NCBI GenBank assembly: GCA_011033025.1
Contig: WFMF01000022.1
Span: forward strand, 682,001-746,000
Direction: 5' to 3'
Length of the DNA: 64,000 bases
Source: Beroe forskalii
Taxonomy: Eukaryota; Ctenophora; Nuda; Beroida; Beroidae
Part shown: positions 32,464 through 43,874 of the stretch, one piece after another
How the letters are laid out: the number at the start of each line of letters is the position of its first letter
Numbering within the stretch: position 1 is the first letter of the stretch
Notes under the pieces: model-generated
Told to the model about the DNA's origin: nothing
Seen by the model: only the letters and a program-made list of their open reading frames with translations
Databases searched by the model: none
Made by a program: the position numbers and the translations under genes

Positions 32464-33133
32464 ATGTATCCCACCAAAGTGTCGTGGTTACTGAGACAGA
32501 ACAAAGCTCTCTCTTTCCCCACGTCGTTACCAGTCCTTGAGGAGCTGTGTGGTGGCATACATCCCGGTAAAATCATTGAGTTCTGCGGCCCCTCTGCCAT
32601 CGGCAAGTCCCAGCTGTGTTTCCACCTGATGAGAGACTGTCTTACAGCCGGTAAAAAGTGCGTTATTGTGAGCAGTACACGGTTACCGGTGTCCGAAACT
32701 CAGAAACTCACCCCAAAAGAAAACTTATCGGTATTCTACGTTCATTCAGTGTTCGAGCTACTTGCGACATTGCAAGCTGTTGATGCGCTGCAAACCAGTA
32801 TGGTGGTCATTGAAGGCATTCAGCCGTTGCTGCAAGCCGTGCTTGGATCATGCGAACTACCGGGGTCAAGCCCTCCTAAACGATGTTAAGTGCTGCATGG
32901 GGGCTGTGGCAGTTAAATCAGTTGTCCTGTGTACCAATGGAATCGTCAGTATCGGAGATGGGAAGCACGGTCCGGCGCTAGGCAGGGCGTGGGAAATAGT
33001 GCCGTCCGTCAGGATCATGATTCTCAGCAACTCCGTGGGTAAACGTGTCATGTGGCGGAACAGGGAGCGAGTAGCGGAGCTGAGTATAGGGGATGATGGG
33101 GTCAGAGTGTCGTGGGGAGACACCAATCACTGA
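32464..33133 (+). CDS. RAD51D-like recombinase paralog, C-terminal ATPase part, with one frameshift
   Basis: Two overlapping frames give a RecA/RAD51-type ATPase core. Walker A is 'FCGPSAIGKSQLCFHLM'. The Walker B strand is 'SMVVIEGIQPLL', with Glu where Asp is usual. After a one-base shift near 32,860 come 'ALLNDVKCCMGAVAVKSVVL' and 'GPALGRAWEIVPSVRIMI'. The PALGR-W--VPS-RI block is closest to RAD51D among paralogs I know, a protein of homologous-recombination repair. Removing one G from the GGGG run at 32,861-32,864 would restore the frame. The frame stays open upstream to about 32,410, so the ATG at 32,464 may be internal and N-terminal exons may lie upstream. A second RAD51 paralog is the alternative. 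The indel may be a sequencing error or a real lesion. Confidence 0.6.
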
Positions 33134-33675
33134 CATCTTCCTCTTAAATCAGGGAATTTGAGGAAATTTCAGAATGAACGGTTTTTAAATTAATTTTTTC
33201 TTTTCACTTTTCTTTCATTAATTCAGGGACGATAAATCTTTGTTGTAGTTATTTATACCTACTTATTAAGTTATCAATTTAAAATTTTATAATTCATATA
33301 ATATACGTCTAAATATTCGAATCTATTTTTGGATGACGTAAATTTATTAAAACTTTGAACCTATTTAATAACCTTTTCGTTTCTTTTTACTCAAAAATTT
33401 GATATTTACTTTTTGATATTTACTTTGATCTATTCCTCTGCTGTCCATCTCGATTTGATTCTTAGGAACTAATACTCTAATAGTTATAATAATATTATAC
33501 TGACATCTAAGCTCTTAAAAGTTTTAAAAAGCAATAAATCGATACAGTGCACCTAAAATAAAGATAAATGGTTTGTTGAAAATTTGTAACTTACACAGGT
33601 GTACCACGAGACTTTTATTCTCTGCAACTGTGCTATCTTAAATGTGTATCTCTATATTGTATTATTCATCACACA
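33134..33675. other. Intergenic DNA between RAD51D-like and BAK-like genes
   Basis: Very AT-rich, with possible polyadenylation signals (for example 'caataaatcg' near 33,530 and 'aaataaag' near 33,557) for the upstream gene. No coding sequence recognised. Confidence 0.35.
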
Positions 33676-33787
33676 GTTCACCATCAATTCACCATTCTAA
33701 ACCCTGATAATGTCACCTCTAACGCCCCGTGTTCACCATCAATTCACCATTCTAAACCCTGATAATGTCACCTCTAACGCCCCGTGT
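33676..33787. repeat. Tandem duplication, 2 x about 55 bp
   Basis: 'gttcaccatcaattcaccat' and the following 'tctaaaccctgataatgtca' through 'ctaacgccccgt' occur twice in a row. It lies just upstream of the BAK-like gene and could overlap its promoter or 5' UTR. Confidence 0.75.
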
Positions 33788-33856
33788 TCTACAGCTCTAT
33801 CTAGCTATGGCTGGAAGTGTCTGATATTTGCTCCTATTTCTGCGAGTATTCGAGTG

Positions 33857-35557
33857 ATGGATTCCCCCGGTACAGCAATGATACAAACCATATCCACTGA
33901 AGATAGCAATGACGGCGTCGAGAGCATTGTACGGACCTTCCTTATCGAACAGGAGTAAGTTGGGAGGGGGGGGGTTGTCGAGTGTAGTGGACTGTAAAAC
34001 CACAGGTGTTGAGAGTTCGAGAAGTGAAAATCATTCCGAAATTTTCGAATCGCGTGGCACCAAGTCTGTACGTGTTATATTGTTAAATCAGTACCGTTGA
34101 AGCAGTTCTACCGAATAACGGTTGTCGGTAGTTTGGAGATTTCGGACGGTGTTCTTAGAGCCCGCAACATCTAGTACATACAGCTGTAGAACTTGTATTC
34201 GCTGTATTGTGTACTGTTCAGTGTAAAGTGTGCAATGTTCAGGGGAACAGAATTGGCACCTCACGATTACTTGACCTCACGGCATTTCATCTCGTAATAT
34301 CTCACCTCCACGCAAAGGATAGGGCTTTGGTTAGAGTTAGGGCGTTGGGTATTGGATAAGGTCAGGTAAGGTCAGGGTTATGCATACGCTCAGGACAGAG
34401 AGTGTTGATAAGTGATATTTGGAACATTTAGGGAATAAATTGGAAGGGCACACTTGAGTAAAAAAGCTAAAGGGGGATATCGCGCAGAGGGGACTACAGA
34501 GAACGGAGAGCTGTGGGCTGATATGTTGTGCGATGATGTGAACATGTGAAACACAAGTTCGGGGTGCTCTGGTTTTTGATTTTATTCTGTCATTCTACTT
34601 GAACATTCCATTGATTTATTCGGAATGGCTGCACTCAAATGGATTGAAGTGTGAATAGTATAAAGTAATCTTAAATTTACATGAGATAAAGTGCTGTAAG
34701 GTTGGTAGTTATTCAGGTGAAAAGTCGTACCCTTGTGAACAGTGCTTTGTATAGTGCGTACAGGGTTATGTATTTTGGAATGTGTGCTAAATATGGTGTC
34801 CATTTTATGGAGTTTGGTAACGTGACTTCTGTTGAAACCTTTAACTCAATCTGACTACCACTTTCTCAGGAGGATCAATGCTTCCACCTCCAGAACGAGA
34901 CGAAACTCTGTGGTGGATCAGATATTTAGAGGACACGGTCAGGTGAGACACTTACTAATTAATGGTAATTAAATCATAGTATCCTTATTCTTCTTATTAT
35001 TATGAGGGTTATTGTTAATTGTAATCAATAATGCACTTTTGTAGGCTGTAGTTCATGTTATGACTTTATGAACTACCATAAGAGCAGTTAACTCTGTTGG
35101 AATTCAAGGCTTGCATTGTTTGTACTCATCCGCTAGAACTTCAGGGATTATTAACGGGCCCTTGTTCACTCCAGCAACTCCAAGAGCCGGACCAAAGTCC
35201 CCCTAACTCTGATGTGGGCCGGCAGTTGGCCGAGATAGCTAACCAGCTAGACGAACGGTACTTCAGAGAGGAAACAGGTTATTGCCAAAGCAAATCAGTG
35301 ATTTTGAAGATCATCGAATGATTCAGATTAATATCTCAAATTGTCTCGAAAGTATTGGTACAATGTTTTCATCCGATGATATTATTCACACTGTGTTTTT
35401 GAAATCGATAACATTTTCTCCCTGCAGATCAGTACATAAGCTCGCTGGAGCGCCGCCCCGAGCAACGGATGAACAACCTGCAACGTATAATACACGGCGT
35501 ATTCCAACATGGGATCACCGCTGGACACGTGATGTCCCTCCTCATATTCGGATACAG
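33857..35557 (+). CDS. BAK-like BCL-2 family gene (exons 1-4; 3' end not found)
   Basis: Exons 33,857-33,954 (donor gtaagt), 34,870-34,942 (acceptor tttctcag, donor gtgaga), 35,175-35,277 (acceptor cactccag, donor gttatt) and 35,428-35,557 (acceptor ccctgcag, donor gtacct) join in matching phase to 134 codons. Exon 3 encodes a BH3 motif, 'VGRQLAEIANQLDERYF', very like BAK. Exon 4 encodes BH1, 'VFQHGITAGHVMSLLIFGYR'. Exon 1 carries 'VESIVRTFLIEQ', placed like helix 1 of BAK. The family controls mitochondrial outer-membrane permeability in apoptosis, and this BH3-BH1 pattern fits the pore-forming branch. The BH2 and C-terminal membrane-anchor exons were not found downstream; LINE D lies there. 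The BH1 exon end is tandemly amplified. Confidence 0.72.
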
Positions 35558-36106
35558 GTACCTTCGCATGCCCAACGTATAATACACGGCGTATTCCAAC
35601 ATGGGATCACCGCTGGACACGTGATGTCCCTTCTCATATTCGGATACAGGTACCTTCGCATGCCCAACGTATAATACACGGCGTATTCCAACATGGGATC
35701 ACCGCTGGACACGTGATGTCCTCCTCATATTCGGATACAGGTACCTTCGCATGCCCAACGTATAATACACGGTATTCCAACATGGGATCACCGCTGGACA
35801 CGTGATGTCCCTTCTCATATTCGGATACAGGTACTTATAATACGGCGTATTCCAACATGGGGATCACCGCTGGACACGTGATGTCCCTCCTCATATTCGG
35901 ATACAGGTACCTTCGCATGCCCAACGTATAATACACGGCGTATTCCAACATGGGATCACCGCTGGACACGTGATGTCCCTCCTCATATTCGGATACAGGT
36001 ACCTTAGTATGTCCAACGTATAATACACGGCGTATTCCAACATGGGATCACCGCTGGACACGTGATGTCCCTCCTCATATTCGGATACAGGTACCTTCGC
36101 ATGTCC
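35481..36106 (+). repeat. Seven tandem copies of the BH1-coding exon end
   Basis: A 92-bp unit starting CAACGTATAATACACGGCGT begins at 35,481, 35,573, 35,665, 35,756, about 35,834 (shortened), 35,922 and 36,014. Each unit holds the last 77 bp of BAK-like exon 4 plus the donor AG|gtacct and about 15 intronic bases. Copies 2-7 carry no 3' splice acceptor. The unit is not a multiple of three, so they cannot extend one long BH1 array, but they supply up to seven successive 5' splice sites. Near-identity points to recent expansion. Confidence 0.85.
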
Positions 36107-37790
36107 AGTGCGTGAATCAGGTGGTTTCCTTGCACTTTCTGTAGAACTGCTTCTTTGATCAAAGTCAGGGCACGGAAAGTGGATGGTTTTGTTTCTTCTA
36201 CTTCAGTACTCGGTAACGTCAAAGGAATGAGTTTATGAGTATCAAATTAAGCCATGATTAACTTCACTGTCAGCTCAATTCGACGCGTTCTTACTCACAT
36301 TACGTGGGTTATATTCGGAATTTGGAAATTTAAAACTTTAAAACGTCCGAGTGGTCAATGAATAGCTTCTAATCTAATCTCTTATGACAATATGACCTTA
36401 TGATATGACGCGAAACAAAATCAATCTTATTATTAATTTTCTCCACCTGGTCCCACTCTAAGTTGTATTGCTTTTTTCTCAAGTACCACCCAAGAAGTTA
36501 ATGATTTTAAGATTAGGTATAAGCAGGCTTAGTTATGTAAGTATGTAGAGAAATCCTAATATCCTAATAAAGTAATAATACCGACTGGCTTCGGTAGGGT
36601 TAAGATGTCTTTATGTGCACGACGATCTATACTTCTATATGACCTCATACCTGAGTACCCAGTGCTTGCAAATACAATCCTACTATTACTTGATACCTGA
36701 GTTTTGACTTTCGACTTTCAAAATGTCTCATGACTTCTTGACTTGATTTGGTGTTGCGAGTTAATGTGGTTATTTGTCAGTGTGTCTGTAATCATGTGAT
36801 TATCAACACACTGCCTTGACAGGACTGTAGGAAACGAAAACCTCCTGCGCTTTCTGTCATTGAAAGGTGCCATCGGTCCACAAAAGAGGTGATTTTCAAA
36901 ACCCTGATTTACCTCTTGGTAGCGATGAAGTTAAAGAAAGAAATGTAGTCAAAAATATCACTCTGAATTTCTTAAATCTTACCCAATTTCCGTTCTTAGT
37001 TCTGTCGCAACCATGACCTGATATAATGAAATCAGGCAGAATTTAGAAAATAAGCTGTTCTGAAACCTGCGACTTCACAGTATACTATCGAGTAATGATA
37101 AACTGTAAGTGGTAGTTCAGGTTCGATGTAATTTATTTAGGAAGTATACAGTCTCTATTCATAGACCTATTCGAGGTATGTATATCGGTACCTCCATGGA
37201 ATGTAGACTGACGGACATGTCAATTGATAGCCGGAAACGGGGGCCTATTCACATGACACATGTATCTACTCAAAGTTCCAATTCGCTGTACTATGCTTTA
37301 AATATGTACCAACCAAGACTCGTACAGTGAACCATTGCGAACACACAGCAAACCCTTGACCTTGTGGTAGCTGCCTACAACCACTAATACAAGTCATGGC
37401 TGATGTTGACCTCCCCTGCCCTGCCATTAGCAATATATCTCTACGTGACATCATTTCTAAAAATAGGCCTTACATCACGTCCCCATTATGATGATGTTAT
37501 GATGTGTGCGCATATATATTTTACATTTTCTGCTCTCAAACCAATGCAAAATATTCCACAATTGTCTGCCCATTTCCTCTACTCCTTCAACACGACTTCC
37601 CCTTTTCATTGGCCCCTATTACAAGTCGTCATCTAATCCATTGCATGCCCTAACATGTCTTCTATTATGTAGCACGTGCCTATCAACTTTTTGGCAAGGA
37701 TAAAGCTTTACTGTTTGTGGAGCGCGCGGTAACAAAATCATTGAAATCACGTAAGATTTAATTGCGCGCGACGTAGATATGAAGCAATAT
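36107..37790. other. Intronic or intergenic DNA
   Basis: Mostly unique sequence. A stop-free 66-bp stretch (36,823-36,888) with an AG before it and GT after it is phase-compatible with exon 4, but its peptide does not resemble BAK. No other feature recognised. Confidence 0.3.
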
Positions 37791-40700
37791 AATAACACCG
37801 AGTGGAAACACTCAAAGCAAGGATCAGTCACTACCACAAGGAGGTCGGCGTACCCCCACCCACTCATTGTCACCTCAAGTCCCCCACGTACAGAGAGGCC
37901 ATCTTCCCACCACATCGACCCCTGTTGATGAAGATGTTACAGACTTCTCCCTGGACTCTGAGGTTAGCTTTACTCCACCAGTTCTTCGTTCCAGGATTCT
38001 TATTAAGAATCATGCTTTTGACACCGAACTCTGAATCAAGCCCTATCTGTTATAGCAAGAATCATGATAAAGCATCTGATTTGGCAAAGACTCTATAGTT
38101 TCGTCAACATCATCTATTTCAGATGCCGGAGATAGCAGAAAAAGGAGCAAAAGACAACCAGCAAGTGTGATCCCAGAAAAAACCACGTCTTTAGTAGACA
38201 TGGCAATTCAACAGGATAGGAGCAATCTGGAGATAGCTGCCGGTGTTGAGCCTACTGATATTATGTCCCTAAAGTTACAGATATTCACAAAGGGATAAGA
38301 GGATCAGCTGAAAGGGTCATAGGTTGGGAAGAGTCTCAAGTCAACTTCGAATCAGTGAAAGACTCACCTTCATATGATTTCGAGATCAGAAGTGGTATTA
38401 AGAATGCTAGGGATAAAGAAACATGGGATGAAGTTGATCAACGGTTCAAGGAACTATGGAAAGAAGGCATAGAAGACTGTGAAACCGAAAACTGTTCGCA
38501 GTTCTGAGCCTTTTCAAAAACTGTGTATACACAGCAGCAAAAGAAATTGCTGGGACAAATGATGATAGTCTTAAGACCCACAAGAACCTGAAGTACATCG
38601 ATGAACAGAAGAAAAGATTCGGCGAGAGAAGAATGTTGCAAAAGAAGAAATTCAAAGCACTTCAGAGAGACATAAACACGCCTGATAGTGCGTTAGAAGA
38701 ACATGATAGGTATTGAGGAAGCTAATGACTGCACAGCAAACCGAAGAAACAAGAAATTGCTATCAACGAAAGGCTTGAGGAAGGAAAACACCAAATCATT
38801 CTGTAGAAACCCCTATGAGTTCATCAAGGAAAAGGTCACATGTAAACAACAGGCAAGATCATGTCACCAGACTGCTCCGTTGATGAGGCTAAGGACTTCT
38901 TTCAGGAAAGATACTCTGACAAAGACAGAAGCAAGAGTATTCCCCTTCCACATAATTTGCCAGCACCAAAGGATCCCCACCTATCCCTTTGCCCTACAGG
39001 AAGTCTCAGATGAAGAAATCTACGAATATATCAGATCCAGAAGAAACAAGTCAGCACCTGGTCCTGACGGATCCCATTCAAGATTTTTCAATCATGCCCG
39101 AACATCAGATGTATACTGTACAGTATAGTCAGAGGTATGTTCATAGAGAAGGCGATTCCTAAAGAAGAAAAGGTTGCATTGAAGATCCTGATCCCGAAAG
39201 GCAGCTCCAGAGATGTTGGCGAGTTTAGAGATTTGACCTCTCTTCAACACAACGCTAAAAGTCGTAATGGGAGTCTGGTCAAGGAGAGTCAGAAAATTCA
39301 TGATGAGGAAACAAATACTAACATGGACGTCTCAAAAAGGCTTTACCAAAATCAGTGGTTGTGTGGAGCACAATCAAACAGTTACAGAACTGCTGAAGAG
39401 TAAGATCAAAGAAGGAGATGATGCATTCATAGTGTGGATGGACTTGGTGTAATGCATTTGGCAGTATCAAACACAATCTGATGTTTGCTGCACTCAAGTT
39501 CTACGGTATACCAGACGACGATAGAACTTTATAGCATCACTATACACAGAATGCTTACGTGAAAGTCAAGACAAAAGAATGGATTACTAGATCGTTCAGA
39601 ATAGAGAAGGGTTCACTGCAGGAGGGACCAGAAGCAGGCCTATGTTTTAATATAACATGGAACCTGGGGCTAGATTTTCTGTACATGTCGCCCTTTTGCC
39701 ATTGGAGGCACAGGTGGAGAAACCTGTGGCTGGTTTTGCAGATGATGTAACTCTCGCAGCTACAAATAGGGATTTCCCAGAGCACTTGTCAAAGCCGCAG
39801 AGAACTTCTGTGAATGGGCAGGACTCCAGTTTAAGGATGCAAAGTGTAAGGCTATGGGAGTGGTGGAGGGAGTCTCGTCAACCCACTCATCGCTGTCAAT
39901 GGTAAAGTCATACCAGCTATGCACAAAGCTCCGTTCAAGTTCCTAGGACGTCTGGTGTATCCAAAGTTTGAGACCAAGGAGGAACAATCAGTTGTTGATA
40001 AATTCATCAATCTGATGAAAAGGACAGACGAGATACACATAGACAATAGGAAGAAAGCTTTGATGTAATAGTCAATGGAGTGTTGCCAGCCATGTCCTGG
40101 GATTTCATGATCTACAAATTCACGGAATCAGGCATAGCAACAATGGAAGCATGTGCCACAAGATTGTTAAAGAAATGGTTAGATTATGCAAGAGCGCTGA
40201 TCCAACAATCTTGTACAGATCAGAGAAGGGGCTCGAATAAGATCAGTCCGAGAAGCCTGCATGAAAGCACAAGTGAACAAGGAGATAATTTTTGTTGTAG
40301 CAGACAGGACAGTGAGAACAGTTGTTTTACAAGGAGAGAGTCAGAAACAAATCATGGACAAGAGATGGAAACCGTCGGCTGTGCTGGACGAAGTGGTACA
40401 GCGTGTAACATACAGGCACAAGTATAAGGGCCAAATGGACAGAAGGGGCTAGGTCACAATGTCTACCTGAACAAGCCAGTGGAGAGGAAAGAGCTTACTA
40501 AGGAAGTAACATCAATGAAAGAAGAGATGATCCCCATATCCTCAGTCTCGCACAACAGAGCAGATGGACACAATGGGACAGTGGTCAACCTCGACTTGAA
40601 GTGGAAGGAGATATTGTATGGCATGTCCCCAGCATGTTGTCATTCATCTTGAACTCAGTCCAGACACCTTGCCCCATCCCGTCAATCTCCGACGATGGAA

Positions 40701-41520
40701 GCTTGACACACAGGCAAGCTGTGCACTCTGTGGATGGAAACATGGATTTGCACATATACTATGCGGGTGCAAGGTGGCTCTGAACAAGGAAGGATCAGTT
40801 ACCGACACGACAGCATTCTGACGGTTATTCAAGACGCAATCCTCAACAAAGTGAAGCAGGTAGACAACATTGTCCCATTGACCACAGGAAGAGAACCAGT
40901 GTTGTTCGTTGGGAGTGGACAAAGAGCGAGGAAGAAGAAGAAGAAGGTGCATCATGGGATAATTGATGTATCCAAAGACTGGATTACCCAGACAGACTTC
41001 AGAAGAAAGCAAGTACAATTTCCACCACACATCATCACAACGGCAGAAAGACCAGACCTAGTGCTTTACTCAGACTCCAAAAAAGTACTGGTTATCTTGG
41101 AGCTTACATCACCAGCTGAAGATAACATCGAGAAATGAGAAGTGAAGAAAACTAAATATGAGAAGTTGGCCGAAAACATCAGAGAAGGTGGTGTATGGAA
41201 AGTATTTGTCTTTACTATTGAAGTTAGGGGCCAGAGGATTTGTCGCTAAGCAAACAGCTTCGGTATGGCGACAACTCGGAATGAGTGAAACCGATGGCCG
41301 GAAGCTTACAGAGGCAATATCCAGAACAGCCATTCGTTGTTCACACTTCATCTGGATTTGCAGGAACACGCTGGAATGGACTGCACCAAGTCACGGTGCC
41401 ACCAACACCAGTGGATGAGTGAAAGGATGCTCGTTTCATGACAGTCCCCATATCCTACCGTACCTATCTCTGGAGTCAATGAAGGATCTGTGCATCCGTG
41501 CACATTTCCTGGGAGTGATC
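37791..41520 (+). mobile_element. LINE D, R2/NeSL-type non-LTR element with restriction-like endonuclease
   Basis: The order is N-terminal region, reverse transcriptase, CCHC zinc finger and C-terminal restriction-like endonuclease, the architecture of the early-branching R2/NeSL/CRE/Hero group rather than APE-type LINEs. All frames are broken many times. The 5' boundary is unclear: His/Cys/Pro-rich sequence near 37,840-37,920 may be a remnant of the N-terminal zinc fingers. The 3' boundary lies soon after the stop at 41,416-41,418. Confidence 0.7.
38104..41418 (+). pseudogene. LINE D polyprotein remnant (RT + CCHC + REL endonuclease)
   Basis: Shifting frames give, in order, 'YEYIRSRRNKSAPGPDGSHS' (about 39,030), 'KVALKILIPKGSSRDVGEF' (39,170), 'GCVEHNQTVTELLKSKIKEG' (39,360), 'DAFIVWMDLV' with 'AFGSIKHNLMFAALKFYGI' (39,420-39,510) and 'GFADDVTLAATNRD' (39,733). 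Then come the zinc finger 'SCALCGWKHGFAHILCGCK' (40,720-40,775), 'YRHDSILTVIQDAILNKV', and the endonuclease 'ERPDLVLYSDSKKVLVILEL' (41,047-41,107), a PD-type motif. The end is 'GARGFVAKQTASVWRQLG'. The AFGS form with GCVEHN is typical of R2-like elements. No intact frame remains. Confidence 0.72.
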
Positions 41521-42217
41521 TTATGCTGAGGTGTTGTCAGAAATGACAACCCAGTCGGCCGGGACACTACCCATCTCTTGGTGCTTCATTATGACATTGC
41601 TCCACTGAGATATTATGACACCTGGCATGGGTAATGACATGACAACGAGTGCAGCGAACCAGTTGTTTCAAGACCAAAGACATCAGATTGGTTAGGAAAG
41701 CAATATGGGTTAGCCCTTTCAAAGATTTATTGAGATGTATTATTTGTATATAATAACAGGATCCTGAGATGCATGCGGCTGTGACACTGTTCCCTCAACT
41801 TGGGCGCACAAGTGAAGCAGTGTGGGCCAGAGACGTTGTGGGCTCTGAGCACTCTGACCCTACGGCTGCCTTGGTTTATAGATGCATTGGTTTTAAAGAT
41901 GTTTTGGAGAGGTGTTAGCGGTTGTGTGGCTATTGTCAAGAGGTGGAGAGATGGCAGAGCTGTTAATGGACAGATGTGGCTGTGATGGGGATGGTGGCTT
42001 CGCGGACTTTCAAACGGTGGGTGACAGATTCTTGCAGCGCCCTGACTCCTTACCATTGATGGTACTTAATATGCGCCGCCAGAAATGGCGAGGAAGTATT
42101 GGGAGTAGGGTGCAGTGTGTAGAGTATAACATCAGCATACACACTTTTATTATTTATTTATTATCCGGTCGGTCGGCGAGCACGTACGAACGTTACATTA
42201 AAATTTGAAGCAGCCCA
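41521..42217. other. Non-coding or unresolved DNA; one exon-like ORF
   Basis: A stop-free stretch 41,761-41,919, preceded by 'ataataacag', reads 'PEMHAAVTLFPQLGRTSEAV' and ends 'IGFKDVLERC' before TAG. It could be a terminal exon of an unidentified gene, or chance. It does not match BAK. Nothing else recognised. Confidence 0.3.
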
Positions 42218-42220
42218 ATT

Positions 42221-42805
42221 ACCTTAGTACAGAATATTTATACGTCACGAATTTTATACGGATATTATTTATACGACATTAAATTTATACGATTTTATCA
42301 GCCACCTTGAAAAAAGAAATTCGGTTTGATGAATTCAGTAACAATTTTGATATTAATTATTAGATGTGAGACAAGAGAAATGGCCCACTAAGCCATCAGT
42401 ATCCCTTATGTTTCGAGTATCACGTATTCTTTTCACTGCTTCATAAGCGATACCAGCTGCAGACTATCCTTGTAAAATATTTGACTTTCCTTCTGGTGTC
42501 TTAAAGTAAATGAAAGCCTTGGATATTGTCTTTGCATGCAGAGTTCGAAAAACAGCTTTTCCTGTATTTACTTTGATGTCATCTATTTCTGGAGAAATGT
42601 TAGGTCATAGACTAGTAATCTCAGCACTACAATCCTGTTCAATACTTTTCAATGCACGGTTGACAGTCAGATCAAGTGGCTACAAGAATGTAAAATTTGT
42701 ACGACACATAATTTATACTTCATAAATTTTATACGGCATGAAATTTATACGAAAAAAATCAAAATTCGTATAAATATTGTGATGTATAAATATTCTGTAC
42801 TAAGG
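42221..42805. mobile_element. TA-flanked MITE with CCTTAGTAC ends
   Basis: CCTTAGTACAGAATATTTAT at the left is inverted at the right (ATAAATATTCTGTACTAAGG), and TA lies on both sides. The interior has repeated 'aaatttatacg' motifs in both orientations. An 18-bp sequence (AATTTGAAGCAGCCCAAT, and AATTTGAAGTAGCCCCAAT on the other side) also flanks the element directly. Similar CCTTAGTGG ends bound 45,997-49,667. Confidence 0.7.
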
Positions 42806-43015
42806 TATTGTAATTTGAAGTAGCCCCAATGGGTTGACAGTTGTGTTAACCCTACCAACTACGTCCATCAGTTGTTACTGATCACAACCTCTGTCAGTAC
42901 CAACTCTTCCTCTACAACTTCGTTTGCTACATGGTCAGGTGTAGCAGTATGGCTGGCTGAAGACATCCTCAAAGTATCAAACCCTCCCATCATCACAAAG
43001 ACAATCCACACCCAC

Positions 43016-43120
43016 AAAGACACTTGTCAGACGTTGTCTGACCCCTACGCCTTCGGCGCGCGCGTCCGCCGAAATAATGGTCAGAAATAATGGTCAGACA
43101 ACGTCTGACAAAAAGACACT
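43016..43120. mobile_element. Hairpin MITE TTGTCAGACG...CGTCTGACAA with 8-9-bp target duplication
   Basis: TTGTCAGACGTTGTCTGACC (43,024) is inverted as GGTCAGACAACGTCTGACAA (43,092-43,111). AAAGACACT flanks it on both sides (43,016-43,024 and 43,112-43,120); one T is shared, so the duplication is 8 or 9 bp. The centre is a CCTTCGGCGCGCGCGTCCGCCGAA hairpin. Confidence 0.75.
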
Positions 43121-43392
43121 CCCTACCCACAAAGGCATCCTACACACCACCCCTCACTCATTCTCCCCTGCTGGGATCATCTGGACCGCTTGAGAACAGA
43201 GATCACTACAAGCGTGCAGAGTAAAAAACTGCTTAGGCACTGCCGATCATGGACTCGAAATGAATCACCTAGGTGACTCAATCAAATTTTATATATACAG
43301 TCCATTCATTTGAAAATCTGGATTAGTAACCCTCTCTTCCTTAATGCCGAGGACAGCCTAATTACCTATAGTGCCAAGTTTGTATGGGTGGG

Positions 43393-43588
43393 CGACATCT
43401 CATCTCACGACATTTCATCTCAGGACACTTCATCTCCCTGTCCTGACGCTAACCATAACCCAAACCCTACCCCTGACCCTAACCCAAACCCTAACCCTGT
43501 CCCTAACCCAAACCCTAAACTTTGCGTAGAGCTGACATATTGCGAGATAAAGTGTCCTGAGATGAAGTGTCGTGAGATGAAATATCCG
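43393..43588. repeat. Hairpin element with telomere-like core
   Basis: CGACATCTCATCTCACGACA and the following CATCTCAGGACACTTCATCT are inverted at the right (AGTGTCCTGAGATGAAGTGT, CGTGAGATGAAATATCCG). The loop is a run of CCCTAACCCAAACC-like repeats (43,445-43,520), resembling degenerate metazoan telomere repeat TTAGGG. A related fragment ('cacctcacgattacttgacc', then TTAGGG-like text) is near 34,258-34,390. Confidence 0.7.
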
Positions 43589-43874
43589 TTCCCCGTTTGT
43601 ATAATTGCATCAATCCATTTTCCATCCATCTTATTACATTTACATTGTGCCTGAGCCAATAAACCATGATGCACTTCGCTTATACAGTAGCTCTTTGAAC
43701 GTTCGTGTCTGTATGATCTTCCATTGCATATTTTGATGGACAGGAGCAAGCATTAGAAAGGAAAGCAAGGACTTGACTTTAACAGTAGTTCGATAGAGCA
43801 TACTACATAGGATTACCATAGAATAGGTGTTTCTAACCAGCCCAAACACTAAATCCCAAGCATCAATGTCCACA

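Noticed and set aside
36823-36888. Possible fifth BAK exon (AG before, GT after, in phase)
   Set aside because: The peptide TVGNENLLRFLSLKGAIG has no BH2 likeness; kept only as a note.
41761-41919. Possible BAK or acetyltransferase terminal exon
   Set aside because: Open frame of 53 codons with an acceptor-like AG, but no reliable family match.
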